Of a stretch of 16,551 nucleotides of DNA, positions 1 through 6,548 are shown piece by piece (the stretch's first letter is position 1; every line of letters begins with the position of its first letter). Position numbers and translations under genes: made by a program. The notes below the pieces were generated by a model that did not search any database, was not told the DNA's origin, and was given only the letters and a program-made list of their open reading frames with translations. The stretch lies in NCBI GenBank assembly GCA_039029915.1, contig JBCCFD010000135.1:1-16551 (forward strand). The letters are read 5' to 3'. This DNA comes from QQUD01 sp039029915. Lineage in GTDB: Bacteria; Chloroflexota; Anaerolineae; Promineifilales; Promineifilaceae.

Positions 1-52
1 CAACATTAGGCAGTTTGTGATCTGCAACTTGTAACAAGGCCGAAGACTTCTT

Positions 53-859
53 ATGTTTGACGAATATTTTTCCAAAGCAAATGAATTAAATAGCCAAGGG
101 ATTCCGTTTGCCACGGCCGTTGTGGTCCGTGCTGAAAAGCCAACCTCCGCCAAGCCAGGAGATAAAGCGATCGTAACGGTAGATGGGGTGATGCACGGGT
201 GGATAGGGGGCAGCTGTGCCCAACCCACGGTGATTAAGGAAGCTAAGCAGGCGATAGGCGACGGGGGAAGCCGACTCATCAGGCTATCTGTTGATCCGAC
301 AATGGTGGAACCGCGTGAGGGGCTAGTAGATTTGCCAATGACTTGCTTTAGTGGCGGCACGCTCGAGATTTTTATTGAGCCACAACGGCCGTTACCGCAT
401 CTTATGGTGATTGGCAATCTGCCGGTGGCGCAGGCGCTGGTGACGGTGGGGAAGGCAATGAGCTATCGGGTAACGGCCGTTGATCCCGATACGCATGGCG
501 CTGGTCTAGAGTCGGCTGATAGAGTCGTCACCCAGTTGACCGATATTCCGCAGACGTTGACCCCTCAAACCTTTGTGGTGGTGGCGACTCACGGTAATTT
601 CGACGAAGCGGCGCTGGATATGGTGCTGCGTTACCCCATACCGTATGTCGGGTTGGTTGCTAGTCAGAAACGTTTGGAAGCGGTAAATGATTATTTGGGA
701 ATGCAAGGGCTTGGAGAAAAAGAGACGGAGCGATTAAAGTGTCCGGCGGGTCTTAACATCCATGCAAAGCGAGGGGATGAGATTGCCCTCAGCATTATGG
801 CAGAAATTGTACAAAAGCGGCAGGAAAACCCTGAAATTGATGTGGATGCGTTTTTTTAG
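53..859 (+). CDS. XdhC/CoxI family molybdoenzyme maturation protein
   Basis: Members of this family bind and sulfurate or insert the molybdenum cofactor for xanthine dehydrogenase and CO dehydrogenase type enzymes in the cytoplasm. The 268-residue protein has the two expected parts. The N-terminal XdhC/CoxI domain (about residues 5-110) carries the PTSAKPGDKAIV stretch and the GWIGGSCAQP signature with its conserved Cys; a second Cys lies in MTCFSGG. The C-terminal Rossmann-type XdhC_C domain (about 117-262) has HLMVIGNLPVAQAL at its start and CPAGLNIHAKRGDEIALSI at its end. Length fits the family. The start is ATG 53 with only a weak upstream AAGG, so translation is probably coupled to a gene outside the window. 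The reading frame continues after a single TAG into the YHS protein. The molybdoenzyme subunits themselves are not in this window, so which enzyme it serves is unknown. The family assignment is firm. Confidence 0.93.
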   Translation: MFDEYFSKANELNSQGIPFATAVVVRAEKPTSAKPGDKAIVTVDGVMHGWIGGSCAQPTVIKEAKQAIGDGGSRLIRLSVDPTMVEPREGLVDLPMTCFSGGTLEIFIEPQRPLPHLMVIGNLPVAQALVTVGKAMSYRVTAVDPDTHGAGLESADRVVTQLTDIPQTLTPQTFVVVATHGNFDEAALDMVLRYPIPYVGLVASQKRLEAVNDYLGMQGLGEKETERLKCPAGLNIHAKRGDEIALSIMAEIVQKRQENPEIDVDAFF

Positions 860-862
860 AAG

Positions 863-1114
863 GTGGAAACGGCCGTTGTCGAACTACAACCCACAATTGA
901 GCTTTCCCCCAATGCGATAGACCTCAGCGGCATGATGATGAGCCGTGAAGCCGCCCTTCCATCAGCAAGTACGGCAATCGATCCTATTTGCCATATGACC
1001 GTAGACATAGCAACTGCTAAATACATTTCGGAATACGAAGGTCAAAAAGTCTATTTTTGCTGCGCTGGCTGTAAAACAACCTTCGATAAAACACCTGCTG
1101 AATATCAAATTTGA
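863..1114 (+). CDS. YHS-domain protein, in frame with the upstream XdhC gene
   Basis: The 83-residue product ends in a YHS domain: DPICHMTVD, then EYEGQKVYFCCAGCKTTFDKTP. The Cys and His residues are typical of the metal-binding YHS fold found next to or fused to metal transport and molybdoenzyme accessory proteins. The N-terminal 33 residues are low in recognisable structure. GTG 863 is chosen because the iterated palindrome at 868-877 is read there in its commonest coding frame (Thr-Ala-Val). AGAAG abuts this GTG directly, so the Shine-Dalgarno signal is poor; ATG 932, 935 or 938 are alternatives that would leave the domain intact. The gene lies three bases after the xdhC stop, in the same frame. 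A role with the XdhC protein is an inference from position. The stop codon overlaps the -35 of the following promoter. Confidence 0.8.
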   Translation: METAVVELQPTIELSPNAIDLSGMMMSREAALPSASTAIDPICHMTVDIATAKYISEYEGQKVYFCCAGCKTTFDKTPAEYQI

Positions 1115-1140
1115 TTTTTTATACCCCATTGGCGTATAAT
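1111..1140 (+). promoter_or_regulatory. Sigma-70 type promoter of the toxin-antitoxin remnant
   Basis: TTGATT (1111-1116) and a perfect TATAAT (1135-1140) are separated by 18 bases, directly upstream of the toxin stub and antitoxin. Transcription should begin near 1147. The -35 overlaps the stop codon of the YHS gene. Confidence 0.65.
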
Positions 1141-1170
1141 CACAACTAAGTCGCAATTTAGTTGGGGTAT
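1121..1170. promoter_or_regulatory. Nested inverted repeats, candidate antitoxin operator
   Basis: ATACCCCA (1121-1128) is the exact inverse of TGGGGTAT (1163-1170), and inside it AACTAA (1144-1149) is the inverse of TTAGTT (1158-1163). The pair flanks the -10 box and start site. Type II antitoxins of the HTH class normally repress their own promoter through such palindromes, so an autoregulatory operator is the simplest reading. Confidence 0.5.
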
Positions 1171-1172
1171 AT

Positions 1173-1232
1173 ATGGTTATTGTTGAAACCTCCGTTTTTA
1201 CAAAACAGGTTCAGAAATTACTAGAAGATTAA
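1173..1232 (+). pseudogene. Toxin stub: first 19 codons of a RelE/HigB-type toxin
   Basis: ATG 1173 opens a 19-codon frame, MVIVETSVFTKQVQKLLED, that ends at TAA 1230-1232, three bases before the antitoxin start. From family knowledge, RelE/HigB toxins paired with NadS-type antitoxins begin with an almost identical motif (I-E-T-x-x-F-T-K-Q-V) and are about 105-110 residues long, overlapping or abutting the antitoxin gene. Here the N-terminal motif and the toxin-to-antitoxin spacing survive, while roughly 85-90 codons between them are missing. The stub cannot encode an active RNase. An internal deletion joining an N-terminal KLL to a similar Leu/Glu-rich C-terminal end would explain the layout. 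Confidence 0.7.
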
Positions 1233-1235
1233 TAC

Positions 1236-1535
1236 ATGAACAATGAATTGTTTGAAGAATTAAAAGAAAGCATTCGTGAGGGGGGGGCAATTCTGCGTGG
1301 AGAGCAAAAAGCATCGCGTACTTTTAATGTGGAAGAGCCAAACGTCAAAGAAATTCGTACAAAGTATAAGCTGTCCCAAAGCGAATTTGCGGCTTTGCTT
1401 GGCATAAGTATTAAAACTTTGCAGAATTGGGAACAGGGTCGCCGCTCCCCACAAGGACCTGCCAAAGTTTTACTTCAGGTTGCTGCAAAACATCCTGAAG
1501 TAATCTGGGATGTTGTAGGGATAAAATATTCTTGA
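1236..1535 (+). CDS. HTH (Xre) antitoxin, NadS-like, without a functional toxin
   Basis: The 99-residue protein resembles NadS/HigA-like antitoxins: an N-terminal segment (about 1-30, ELFEELKESIREGGAILRGE) that in the family contacts the toxin, then an Xre helix-turn-helix at about 42-68 with LSQSEFAALLGISIKTLQNW and the characteristic EQGRRSP, and a short C-terminal tail. It binds DNA as a repressor of its own promoter. Length is normal and the frame is intact. The ATG follows the toxin stub by three bases; the stub probably now serves only for translational coupling. The toxin is reduced to 19 codons, so the gene either survives as a free transcription factor or antitoxin against related toxins elsewhere, or is on its way out. 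Confidence 0.88.
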   Translation: MNNELFEELKESIREGGAILRGEQKASRTFNVEEPNVKEIRTKYKLSQSEFAALLGISIKTLQNWEQGRRSPQGPAKVLLQVAAKHPEVIWDVVGIKYS

Positions 1536-1559
1536 GCATGTTGTTACCTGTATTGGCCA

Positions 1560-1736
1560 GATAAAAACATCTGGGGAGACGTTAAACCGCTTTGTTAGAC
1601 GCCTAATTGGGCGGACGCATAGGTCTCTTTTCCCATTTAAAATTTCAGACACAATCCCTTGGGAGCCTATTTCTTGGAGATCTGTACGTCGCATCCTGTG
1701 CTCGTCCATGAGATACGCTAATATATCGCGACTGGT
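1560..1736 (-). pseudogene. C-terminal fragment of a HigA-type antitoxin
   Basis: The minus strand between these positions reads TSRDILAYLMDEHRMRR followed by TDLQEIGSQGIVSEILNGKR and a C-terminal stretch ending RFNVSPDVFI. This is the helix-turn-helix and tail of COG5499-type HigA antitoxins (typical pattern L-M-E-x-H, D-L, I-G-S, V-S-E-I-L-x-G-K-R). Intact members are about 110-140 residues; only about 59 remain. Upstream of Thr (1736) the frame holds no recognisable domain and reaches a stop near 1766; no Shine-Dalgarno sequence precedes the internal ATG 1709. Downstream the frame runs past the normal end into unrelated sequence (Trp codon where a stop is expected), closing at 1470 over the opposite-strand antitoxin. 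No partner toxin is visible. It is a different family from the antitoxin at 1236. Confidence 0.72.
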
Positions 1737-1811
1737 TACGGCTGGTGTAGATGTGTAAAGTTTACTTTAATTGATTTGATGGTGAGAGGGTGATTTTGAG
1801 GAAATAAAATC

Positions 1812-2843
1812 TCAAAGCTGAATAGTTTTATTTTGCGCGGAGGCATGATAGACGGCTTCAACGAGGTTGATTGAGTTCATGTAGTCTTGAAGGCTGCTTT
1901 CGAATGGCCGTTTCTCCAAAAACGATTCCACAAAATGCCGCTGCAGCGCATAAACGCAGTCTCCGGCAAAGCCCGTTTGAGGAATGGGGTAGCTGTGTTC
2001 TTGTACGGGTTGGCCCAGCTTCTTGATCAATAAACGGCCGTTTTCATCCATTCGCAAATGCCCTTCACTGCCGTCGATGCGCATTGTGCCAAACGTGAAG
2101 CGGGGATTGTCTGCTTCGCTTTCGTTGTACCGATTGCTGTTGAGAACGGCCGTTTCGCCCCCCGCAAACTGTATCCAAATATGCCCGCTATCTTCCCCCT
2201 TGATGACTGGATTGAGCTGGCGAAGATGCGCAAAAACGGAAGTTGGCTCACCAAATAGATAGCGGAACGTGTCGAGGAAGTGAATGCCCGTTTCGTGTAC
2301 CAACAGCCGAGGATAGTCGCGGAAAAAAGGTTGTCGAGAGAGATACGCATCTTGCCCCCAGCCGTCTCCCATGCGCATAAAAAACTGTAGCGAAAATGGC
2401 TGACCGATAGCACCCGCTTCGATTAATCGCTTGGTTTCCCGATACCAAGGCTGCCAGCGCCAATTTTCGTGCACCATAAAACGGACATTATATTTTGACA
2501 TCATTTGTGCCAAAGCGACGGCTTCTTCATAGGTATCAGCCAATGGTTTTTGGCAAATGATATGAACACCCTGCTCGGCGGCAAATTGGGCGATGGCGTG
2601 ATGCGTTTTTGGCGGCGTGACAATGTCAATGAAATCTGGTTTTTCGGCCAGAATCATCTCTTGTACGTTTTGATAGGCGCGAGGGATGCCGTACTTTTGT
2701 TGAAAAACGGCCGTTTTTTCGGTAGATAAATCACAAATGGCTGAAATCTCAACCTCTGGAATACGTGACCAAGCGTCGAGCTGGAACTGACTAAAATAGC
2801 CGGTGCCAACAAGGACGCCTCTTAATTGTGCACGGGGTTGCAT
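1812..2843 (-). CDS. Gfo/Idh/MocA family NAD(P)-dependent oxidoreductase
   Basis: The family oxidises or reduces sugars, inositols and sugar acids with NAD(P) in the cytoplasm. The 343-residue protein has the N-terminal Rossmann fold (about 6-120) with the glycine motif GTGYFS at 13-18, the acidic end of beta-2 (CDLS, 37-40), and the catalytic lysine motif as CQKPLA (97-102); the usual Glu before Lys is Gln here. The C-terminal alpha/beta domain follows, with HENWRWQPWY and the HETGIHFLDTFRYL segment that carries the second conserved His. Length is standard. It is the last gene of the minus-strand run, two bases after the kinase stop, so it is translationally coupled. The substrate cannot be read from sequence. 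Context suggests the sugar acid or its precursor imported by the transporter. Confidence 0.92.
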   Translation of the reverse strand: MQPRAQLRGVLVGTGYFSQFQLDAWSRIPEVEISAICDLSTEKTAVFQQKYGIPRAYQNVQEMILAEKPDFIDIVTPPKTHHAIAQFAAEQGVHIICQKPLADTYEEAVALAQMMSKYNVRFMVHENWRWQPWYRETKRLIEAGAIGQPFSLQFFMRMGDGWGQDAYLSRQPFFRDYPRLLVHETGIHFLDTFRYLFGEPTSVFAHLRQLNPVIKGEDSGHIWIQFAGGETAVLNSNRYNESEADNPRFTFGTMRIDGSEGHLRMDENGRLLIKKLGQPVQEHSYPIPQTGFAGDCVYALQRHFVESFLEKRPFESSLQDYMNSINLVEAVYHASAQNKTIQL

Positions 2844-2845
2844 AG

Positions 2846-4267
2846 TTACGCACTCTCACCTGATAAGATGGAGACGGCCGTTGCTAAAGCGTCGTCATCC
2901 CCCACATTTCCCGGGAAGACGATGTAAGGTAGGTTAGGGAAGCGGCTGCTTTCCCCAGCTTGCCAGACAGGAATTCCGGGCAATATTTGGCCCAACACCA
3001 TGGCTCGCTTGATGCCTAAACCCTTGGTAGCAATATCACTTGATGTGATACCTCCCTTCGCAATTAGGTAACGGGGTGCCTCAGATAATTGCTGAACAAT
3101 GTGAACGAGACAGTCGGAAACGATGTTGCCAATCGTAAGCGGATCAAAGGCGTCAGATTGGGTAATGAGTTTTCGGCTTGTGAAGAGAACAACGTCTTTT
3201 TGTTGATTGAGTTGAGTTTCAATCTCTTGTGCGGTTTGCTGAATGGTTAACGGCTGTTTAACGTCGTCTAGAAGTTCGGGCACGCTTAGCTCAATAAGAA
3301 CAATATTTTCTTGCTTTTTCAATTCACCGAGCTGGCGGGTTGTTTTGGGCACGTAGGAGCCAATCACAACCAAGCCCCCTCGCTGCCGCTGGGGGGTAAC
3401 AAGCTGGCTGTGCTTGAGTAACGTCCGCTGTGCCAGCCCGGCTCTAGCTCGTACAAATGAGGCTGCCGTCCGAAATAGATACTGCTTCCCCTGCTTTTCT
3501 GCTCTTTGTAAACCTGCCACAAAAATTTCGATATCTCGATATTCGGCTGCATTGACGATACAGATGGCACTTGCTGGCATCGTCAGTAGGTGATTGGTCA
3601 CAGCTTCAACGCCACCCTGTCGAATTTGGATGAGGGAAACGGCCGTTATCTCTCGCTCGACGTTCCCACCAAACTTTTCCGCGACCCACTCTTTGAGATT
3701 AGAGGCGTTATAGCCAAACGTGTGGTCTTGGGCAAAGGGGGTGTTTCCCGCTGGAACAAGCTGATCCCCTTCTGCTACAAAATGGACGTTATTAAGCGTA
3801 AATCGTCCCCCTTCTTCAAAAAAAGGAGCGATGATCCAACCGTCGAAGTCACCGTCTAGTTCATTCTCTAAGACGTTCATTTCTAAAGGGAAATGGCCGC
3901 GCAGAGTGGAATCACTCCGGCTTATGACAGAAAACGGCCGTTGAGTTAATTGGCTGACCTCATTCAATCGTTGTGCAATTTCGATATTTAATTTTTCTGC
4001 ATCACTTTCAGGAAGACTGCGGGAGTTGGTTAGGATGTAAAAAACCTTGGTATTTGCATCAGAAAAAGCTCGCTTTAAAACATCAATTTCCCAGCTCGTG
4101 ACCACGGGCACATCATAGACCGTTTGTGTTCCCGTGGGATCATCATCAAGGACCACAACAATCTGCTCATCATCTTTCAGGTTAGCCTGAATTTGAGACA
4201 GCACTTTATCCGGTTGCTCAAAAGGGGGTAAACCGCTAAATAATACTTCTTTTGAAACAGATTCCAT
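2846..4267 (-). CDS. DUF1537 four-carbon acid sugar kinase family protein (OtnK/DtnK-like)
   Basis: Characterised relatives phosphorylate the terminal hydroxyl of four-carbon sugar acids such as threonate and erythronate, using ATP. The 473-residue protein has both halves of the family: the N-terminal DUF1537 domain with LDDDPTGTQTVYDVPVVTSW at 40-59, ILTNSRSL, and the SRSDSTLRGHFPLE substrate segment near 115-130; and the C-terminal nucleotide-binding domain with AKGGITSSDIATKGLGI and FPGNVGDDDALATAV close to the end. Length fits the group that keeps an N-terminal extension. It lies four bases downstream of the VOC gene and two before the oxidoreductase. The kinase family is clear; threonate, erythronate or a related acid as substrate is inference. 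A proper PdxA2, OtnC or OtnI partner is absent; the dehydrogenase at 8208-9269 may replace PdxA2. Confidence 0.9.
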   Translation of the reverse strand: MESVSKEVLFSGLPPFEQPDKVLSQIQANLKDDEQIVVVLDDDPTGTQTVYDVPVVTSWEIDVLKRAFSDANTKVFYILTNSRSLPESDAEKLNIEIAQRLNEVSQLTQRPFSVISRSDSTLRGHFPLEMNVLENELDGDFDGWIIAPFFEEGGRFTLNNVHFVAEGDQLVPAGNTPFAQDHTFGYNASNLKEWVAEKFGGNVEREITAVSLIQIRQGGVEAVTNHLLTMPASAICIVNAAEYRDIEIFVAGLQRAEKQGKQYLFRTAASFVRARAGLAQRTLLKHSQLVTPQRQRGGLVVIGSYVPKTTRQLGELKKQENIVLIELSVPELLDDVKQPLTIQQTAQEIETQLNQQKDVVLFTSRKLITQSDAFDPLTIGNIVSDCLVHIVQQLSEAPRYLIAKGGITSSDIATKGLGIKRAMVLGQILPGIPVWQAGESSRFPNLPYIVFPGNVGDDDALATAVSILSGESA

Positions 4268-4271
4268 ACCG

Positions 4272-4670
4272 TTATTGACCTGTTAGCTCAACAACAACAT
4301 TTTGTGATAACGATGCATCTAAAAATAAGGCGCGTTTGCCCAACGTGCCTTGATGTGGCTCGGTCTGTTTGGTGCCTAAGCCTAATTGTTCCAAACCAGC
4401 CTGCGCGTCGCCAACATCGTCAACCTTTAAGCAAAAGTGGTGCAGCCCTGGCCCATGCTTTTCGAGCCAATCCTGTAGAGGATGGTCGTCTACCAAAGGC
4501 TCTACCAGCTGTAGCTGGGTATTGCCTAAATTAAGATGAGTCAGCAAGACGGTCTCTTGGTTGACCTTTTCTGAGACAACCACCTCAAAACCAAATCGAT
4601 CGCGCCAAACTTTTAGCGCTTCTTCACTGTCTGGGACAACAATAGCCAAATGATCTAATCCTTTAAACAT
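4272..4670 (-). CDS. VOC-fold metalloprotein, methylmalonyl-CoA epimerase-like
   Basis: The 132-residue protein is a single vicinal-oxygen-chelate domain made of two beta-alpha-beta-beta-beta modules. It opens with LDHLAIVVPDSEEALKVW (His 7) and continues with LNLGNTQLQLVEPL (Gln 52/54), KHGPGLHHFCLKVDDV (His 77/78) and VVVELTGQ (Glu 128). These are placed like the four metal ligands of methylmalonyl-CoA epimerase, and the overall pattern is closest to that enzyme. No mutase or propionyl-CoA carboxylase gene is nearby, and it is embedded, four bases from each neighbour, in a sugar-acid operon, so an epimerase or isomerase acting on a pathway intermediate is at least as likely. Metal-dependent epimerisation is a family inference; the substrate is unknown. 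Confidence 0.85.
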   Translation of the reverse strand: MFKGLDHLAIVVPDSEEALKVWRDRFGFEVVVSEKVNQETVLLTHLNLGNTQLQLVEPLVDDHPLQDWLEKHGPGLHHFCLKVDDVGDAQAGLEQLGLGTKQTEPHQGTLGKRALFLDASLSQNVVVELTGQ

Positions 4671-4674
4671 GTGC

Positions 4675-5526
4675 TTACCCTTTGACCGATCCGGCCGTTA
4701 AGCCCGCTAAATAGAAGTCCATCAAAAAGGCATAGATGATAACCACGGGCACCGATCCTAAGATGGCAGCCGCCATTAACTGCCCCCAGAAGAAAACATC
4801 ACCAACCTGCAATGAATTAACGACGCCCAAGGCAACGGGCATTTTGGACGATGAGCGAATAAATGTAAAGGCGTAAAGATACTCATTCCATGACAGCGTA
4901 AAGGCAAAAAAGAGCACCGAAATAACGCCCGGTAGCACCAAAGGCATATCAATCAGCACCATTGCCTGCCAGCGGCTGGCGCCATCAATGCGGGCTGCGT
5001 CGGCTAGCTCTTTCGGCAGGCTTTTGAAGTAGCCTGATAGCATCCAAGCGATAAATGGAACGAGAAATGTGAGGTAGACAAGAATCAGAGACCAAAGCGT
5101 GTTCGACAGCTGCAGCCGATTCACCACATCATTTAGCGGGATAAATAGCAGAACGGGCGGAATGAGGTAGGTGGCAAAAACAACCAGCGCCGCCACACCG
5201 CCTCCCTTATATCGCAGCCGTCCTAAGCTGTAGGCCGCAATAAGCCCAATCACTAGCGCAATGGCTGATGCGGCGAGGGCTATTGTTAGGCTGTTTAGCA
5301 TCCAGCGAACGAACTGCGTTTCAGCGAGCAATTTTTGATAATGGTCAAGCGTCACTTCACGGACTGCAAAAGGGCTTTGGTTGACCGTGTAAAGCTCTCC
5401 TCCAGCTCGAATGGATGTCAAGAACATCCAGGCAAATGGAAAGAGCGAGAATAGGCCAAAGATGATAACGGAAATGACGATGGCTGTTTTCTTGGTTAAC
5501 TCGAACTTTTGAATTTTTTGCATCAT
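4675..5526 (-). CDS. Carbohydrate ABC transporter permease, MalG type
   Basis: This is an inner-membrane subunit of a CUT1-family importer, paired with the permease just upstream. The 283-residue protein has six predicted membrane spans: about 13-35, 78-101, 110-131, 141-163, 196-215 and 248-270. The EAA loop that docks on the ATPase is at about 172-200, KELADAARIDGASRWQ, followed by LIDMPLVLPG. Two ATG codons stand at the start; the GGAGG on the minus strand overlaps the end of the upstream gene. The gap to that gene is only six bases. No ATPase gene is present in the window, as is common for CUT1 systems that share an MsmX/UgpC-type ATPase. Confidence 0.93.
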   Translation of the reverse strand: MMQKIQKFELTKKTAIVISVIIFGLFSLFPFAWMFLTSIRAGGELYTVNQSPFAVREVTLDHYQKLLAETQFVRWMLNSLTIALAASAIALVIGLIAAYSLGRLRYKGGGVAALVVFATYLIPPVLLFIPLNDVVNRLQLSNTLWSLILVYLTFLVPFIAWMLSGYFKSLPKELADAARIDGASRWQAMVLIDMPLVLPGVISVLFFAFTLSWNEYLYAFTFIRSSSKMPVALGVVNSLQVGDVFFWGQLMAAAILGSVPVVIIYAFLMDFYLAGLTAGSVKG

Positions 5527-5532
5527 GATGAA

Positions 5533-6477
5533 TCAGTCCTCCCGTCTCAGATACCGTATTTGCATGTAGATGATAAACATAAGGAATGGGAATAAGAAGG
5601 CCGCAATGGCGGATCCACGTCCCACATCTGCGCTGCGGATGGCGGTGCGGAAAGCGAGGGTGGCAATGAGGTGGGTGCTGTTGAGTGGGCCCCCTTTGGT
5701 CAAAATCCATACAATTTGAAAATCACCTAACGTCACCACAAATGAAAAGAGCGTCACAACGGCTAAAACGGGCGCGATGTGCGGTAAGGTGACGGAAACA
5801 AAGCGATTCCACGCGTTTGCACCATCAACAATAGCCGCTTCATAAAGCTCTTTGGGCACGGTGACTAAGGCGGCCAGAATGGTCATGCCAAAAAATGGAA
5901 TACCGCGCCAGATATTGACGGTTTGTACGGCGGCCATTGCTAGGGCAGGTTGTCCAAGCCAGGCAATTTTGCCCTCTACAAATCCAAGCTGATTTAAGAA
6001 GTAGGTAATGATGCTAAATTGGGAATCGAACATCCACACCCAGGCGAGGATAGAGAGGGAGGAGGGGGCCACCCAGGGCAGTAGAAAAGCGGCCCGCACG
6101 ATACGCCGCATCCGCACAACCTCGTTTAGGACAAGAGCCATAATGAGGCCAAAGAAGAGTTTGGCGATAACGGCCGTTACTGAGTAATTAAACGTGTTTA
6201 CTAGAGTCCGAATAAAAATCGGGTCTTCGAGCAAGCTTGCGTAATTTTTGAGGCCAACAAATTGAAAATCTGGCTGGGCTAACAGTTTATCGGTTAGGCT
6301 AAAGTAGACGGATAGAACAAAGGGATACCCGATCAATCCGAGGACCACAACCAGCATGGGGATTAAAAGCAGATACCCAAACAAGCCTTCCCGCTCGAGG
6401 CCAGTTTGCCACCAGCGTTGGAACTTGGCTCTTTGTGATAAATCATCAAGTCGTGTTGAGTTGTTTATTGCGCTCAT
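5533..6477 (-). CDS. Sugar ABC transporter permease, MalF type
   Basis: This is the first permease of the CUT1 importer, about 314 residues. A cytoplasmic N-terminus of about 30 residues precedes six membrane spans, beginning with FGYLLLIPMLVVVLGLIGYP. The EAA docking loop reads KELYEAAIVDGANAWNRF, followed by VTLPHIAPV. ATG 6477 is preferred to a TTG two codons upstream at 6483 (frame open); neither has a strong Shine-Dalgarno sequence. It follows the binding protein by about 70 bases that hold a perfect hairpin, and is followed six bases later by the second permease. Lower expression than the binding protein is expected from that arrangement. Sugar specificity cannot be deduced. Confidence 0.92.
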   Translation of the reverse strand: MSAINNSTRLDDLSQRAKFQRWWQTGLEREGLFGYLLLIPMLVVVLGLIGYPFVLSVYFSLTDKLLAQPDFQFVGLKNYASLLEDPIFIRTLVNTFNYSVTAVIAKLFFGLIMALVLNEVVRMRRIVRAAFLLPWVAPSSLSILAWVWMFDSQFSIITYFLNQLGFVEGKIAWLGQPALAMAAVQTVNIWRGIPFFGMTILAALVTVPKELYEAAIVDGANAWNRFVSVTLPHIAPVLAVVTLFSFVVTLGDFQIVWILTKGGPLNSTHLIATLAFRTAIRSADVGRGSAIAAFLFPFLMFIIYMQIRYLRRED

Positions 6478-6505
6478 AGGCAATCCAGAAGTAGAGATGT
6501 TCCGT

Positions 6506-6538
6506 AAACCGGACAGGTTTTTAAAACCTGTCCGGTTT
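6506..6538. repeat. 16-bp perfect inverted repeat between binding protein and permease genes
   Basis: AAACCGGACAGGTTTT (6506-6521) is the exact inverse of AAAACCTGTCCGGTTT (6523-6538), with one base between them, so the real loop opens a few pairs. In the transcribed (minus) direction no U-run follows; the sequence after the stem is ACGGAAC. It is therefore better read as an intra-operon hairpin that blocks 3' exonucleases or attenuates read-through, keeping binding-protein mRNA above permease mRNA. A dispersed genomic repeat is the alternative. Confidence 0.75.
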
Positions 6539-6548
6539 GGTTACATGA

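Noticed and set aside
1..52. End of an upstream gene
   Set aside because: Short open stretches end at 34 (NIRQFVICNL) and 20, but none is long enough to identify; the 52 bases may be intergenic.
1795..1816. TTTGAG/CTCAAA repeat at the end of the operon as a terminator
   Set aside because: A six-pair A/T-rich stem with a 10-base loop and no U-run is too weak to call.
2027..2413. 128-codon minus-strand frame within the Gfo/Idh/MocA gene
   Set aside because: It lies in another frame of a clearly real gene with all motifs intact and has no homology features of its own.
3590..3859. Plus-strand frame opposite the DUF1537 kinase
   Set aside because: It is a shadow of the kinase gene, without a ribosome site or domain.
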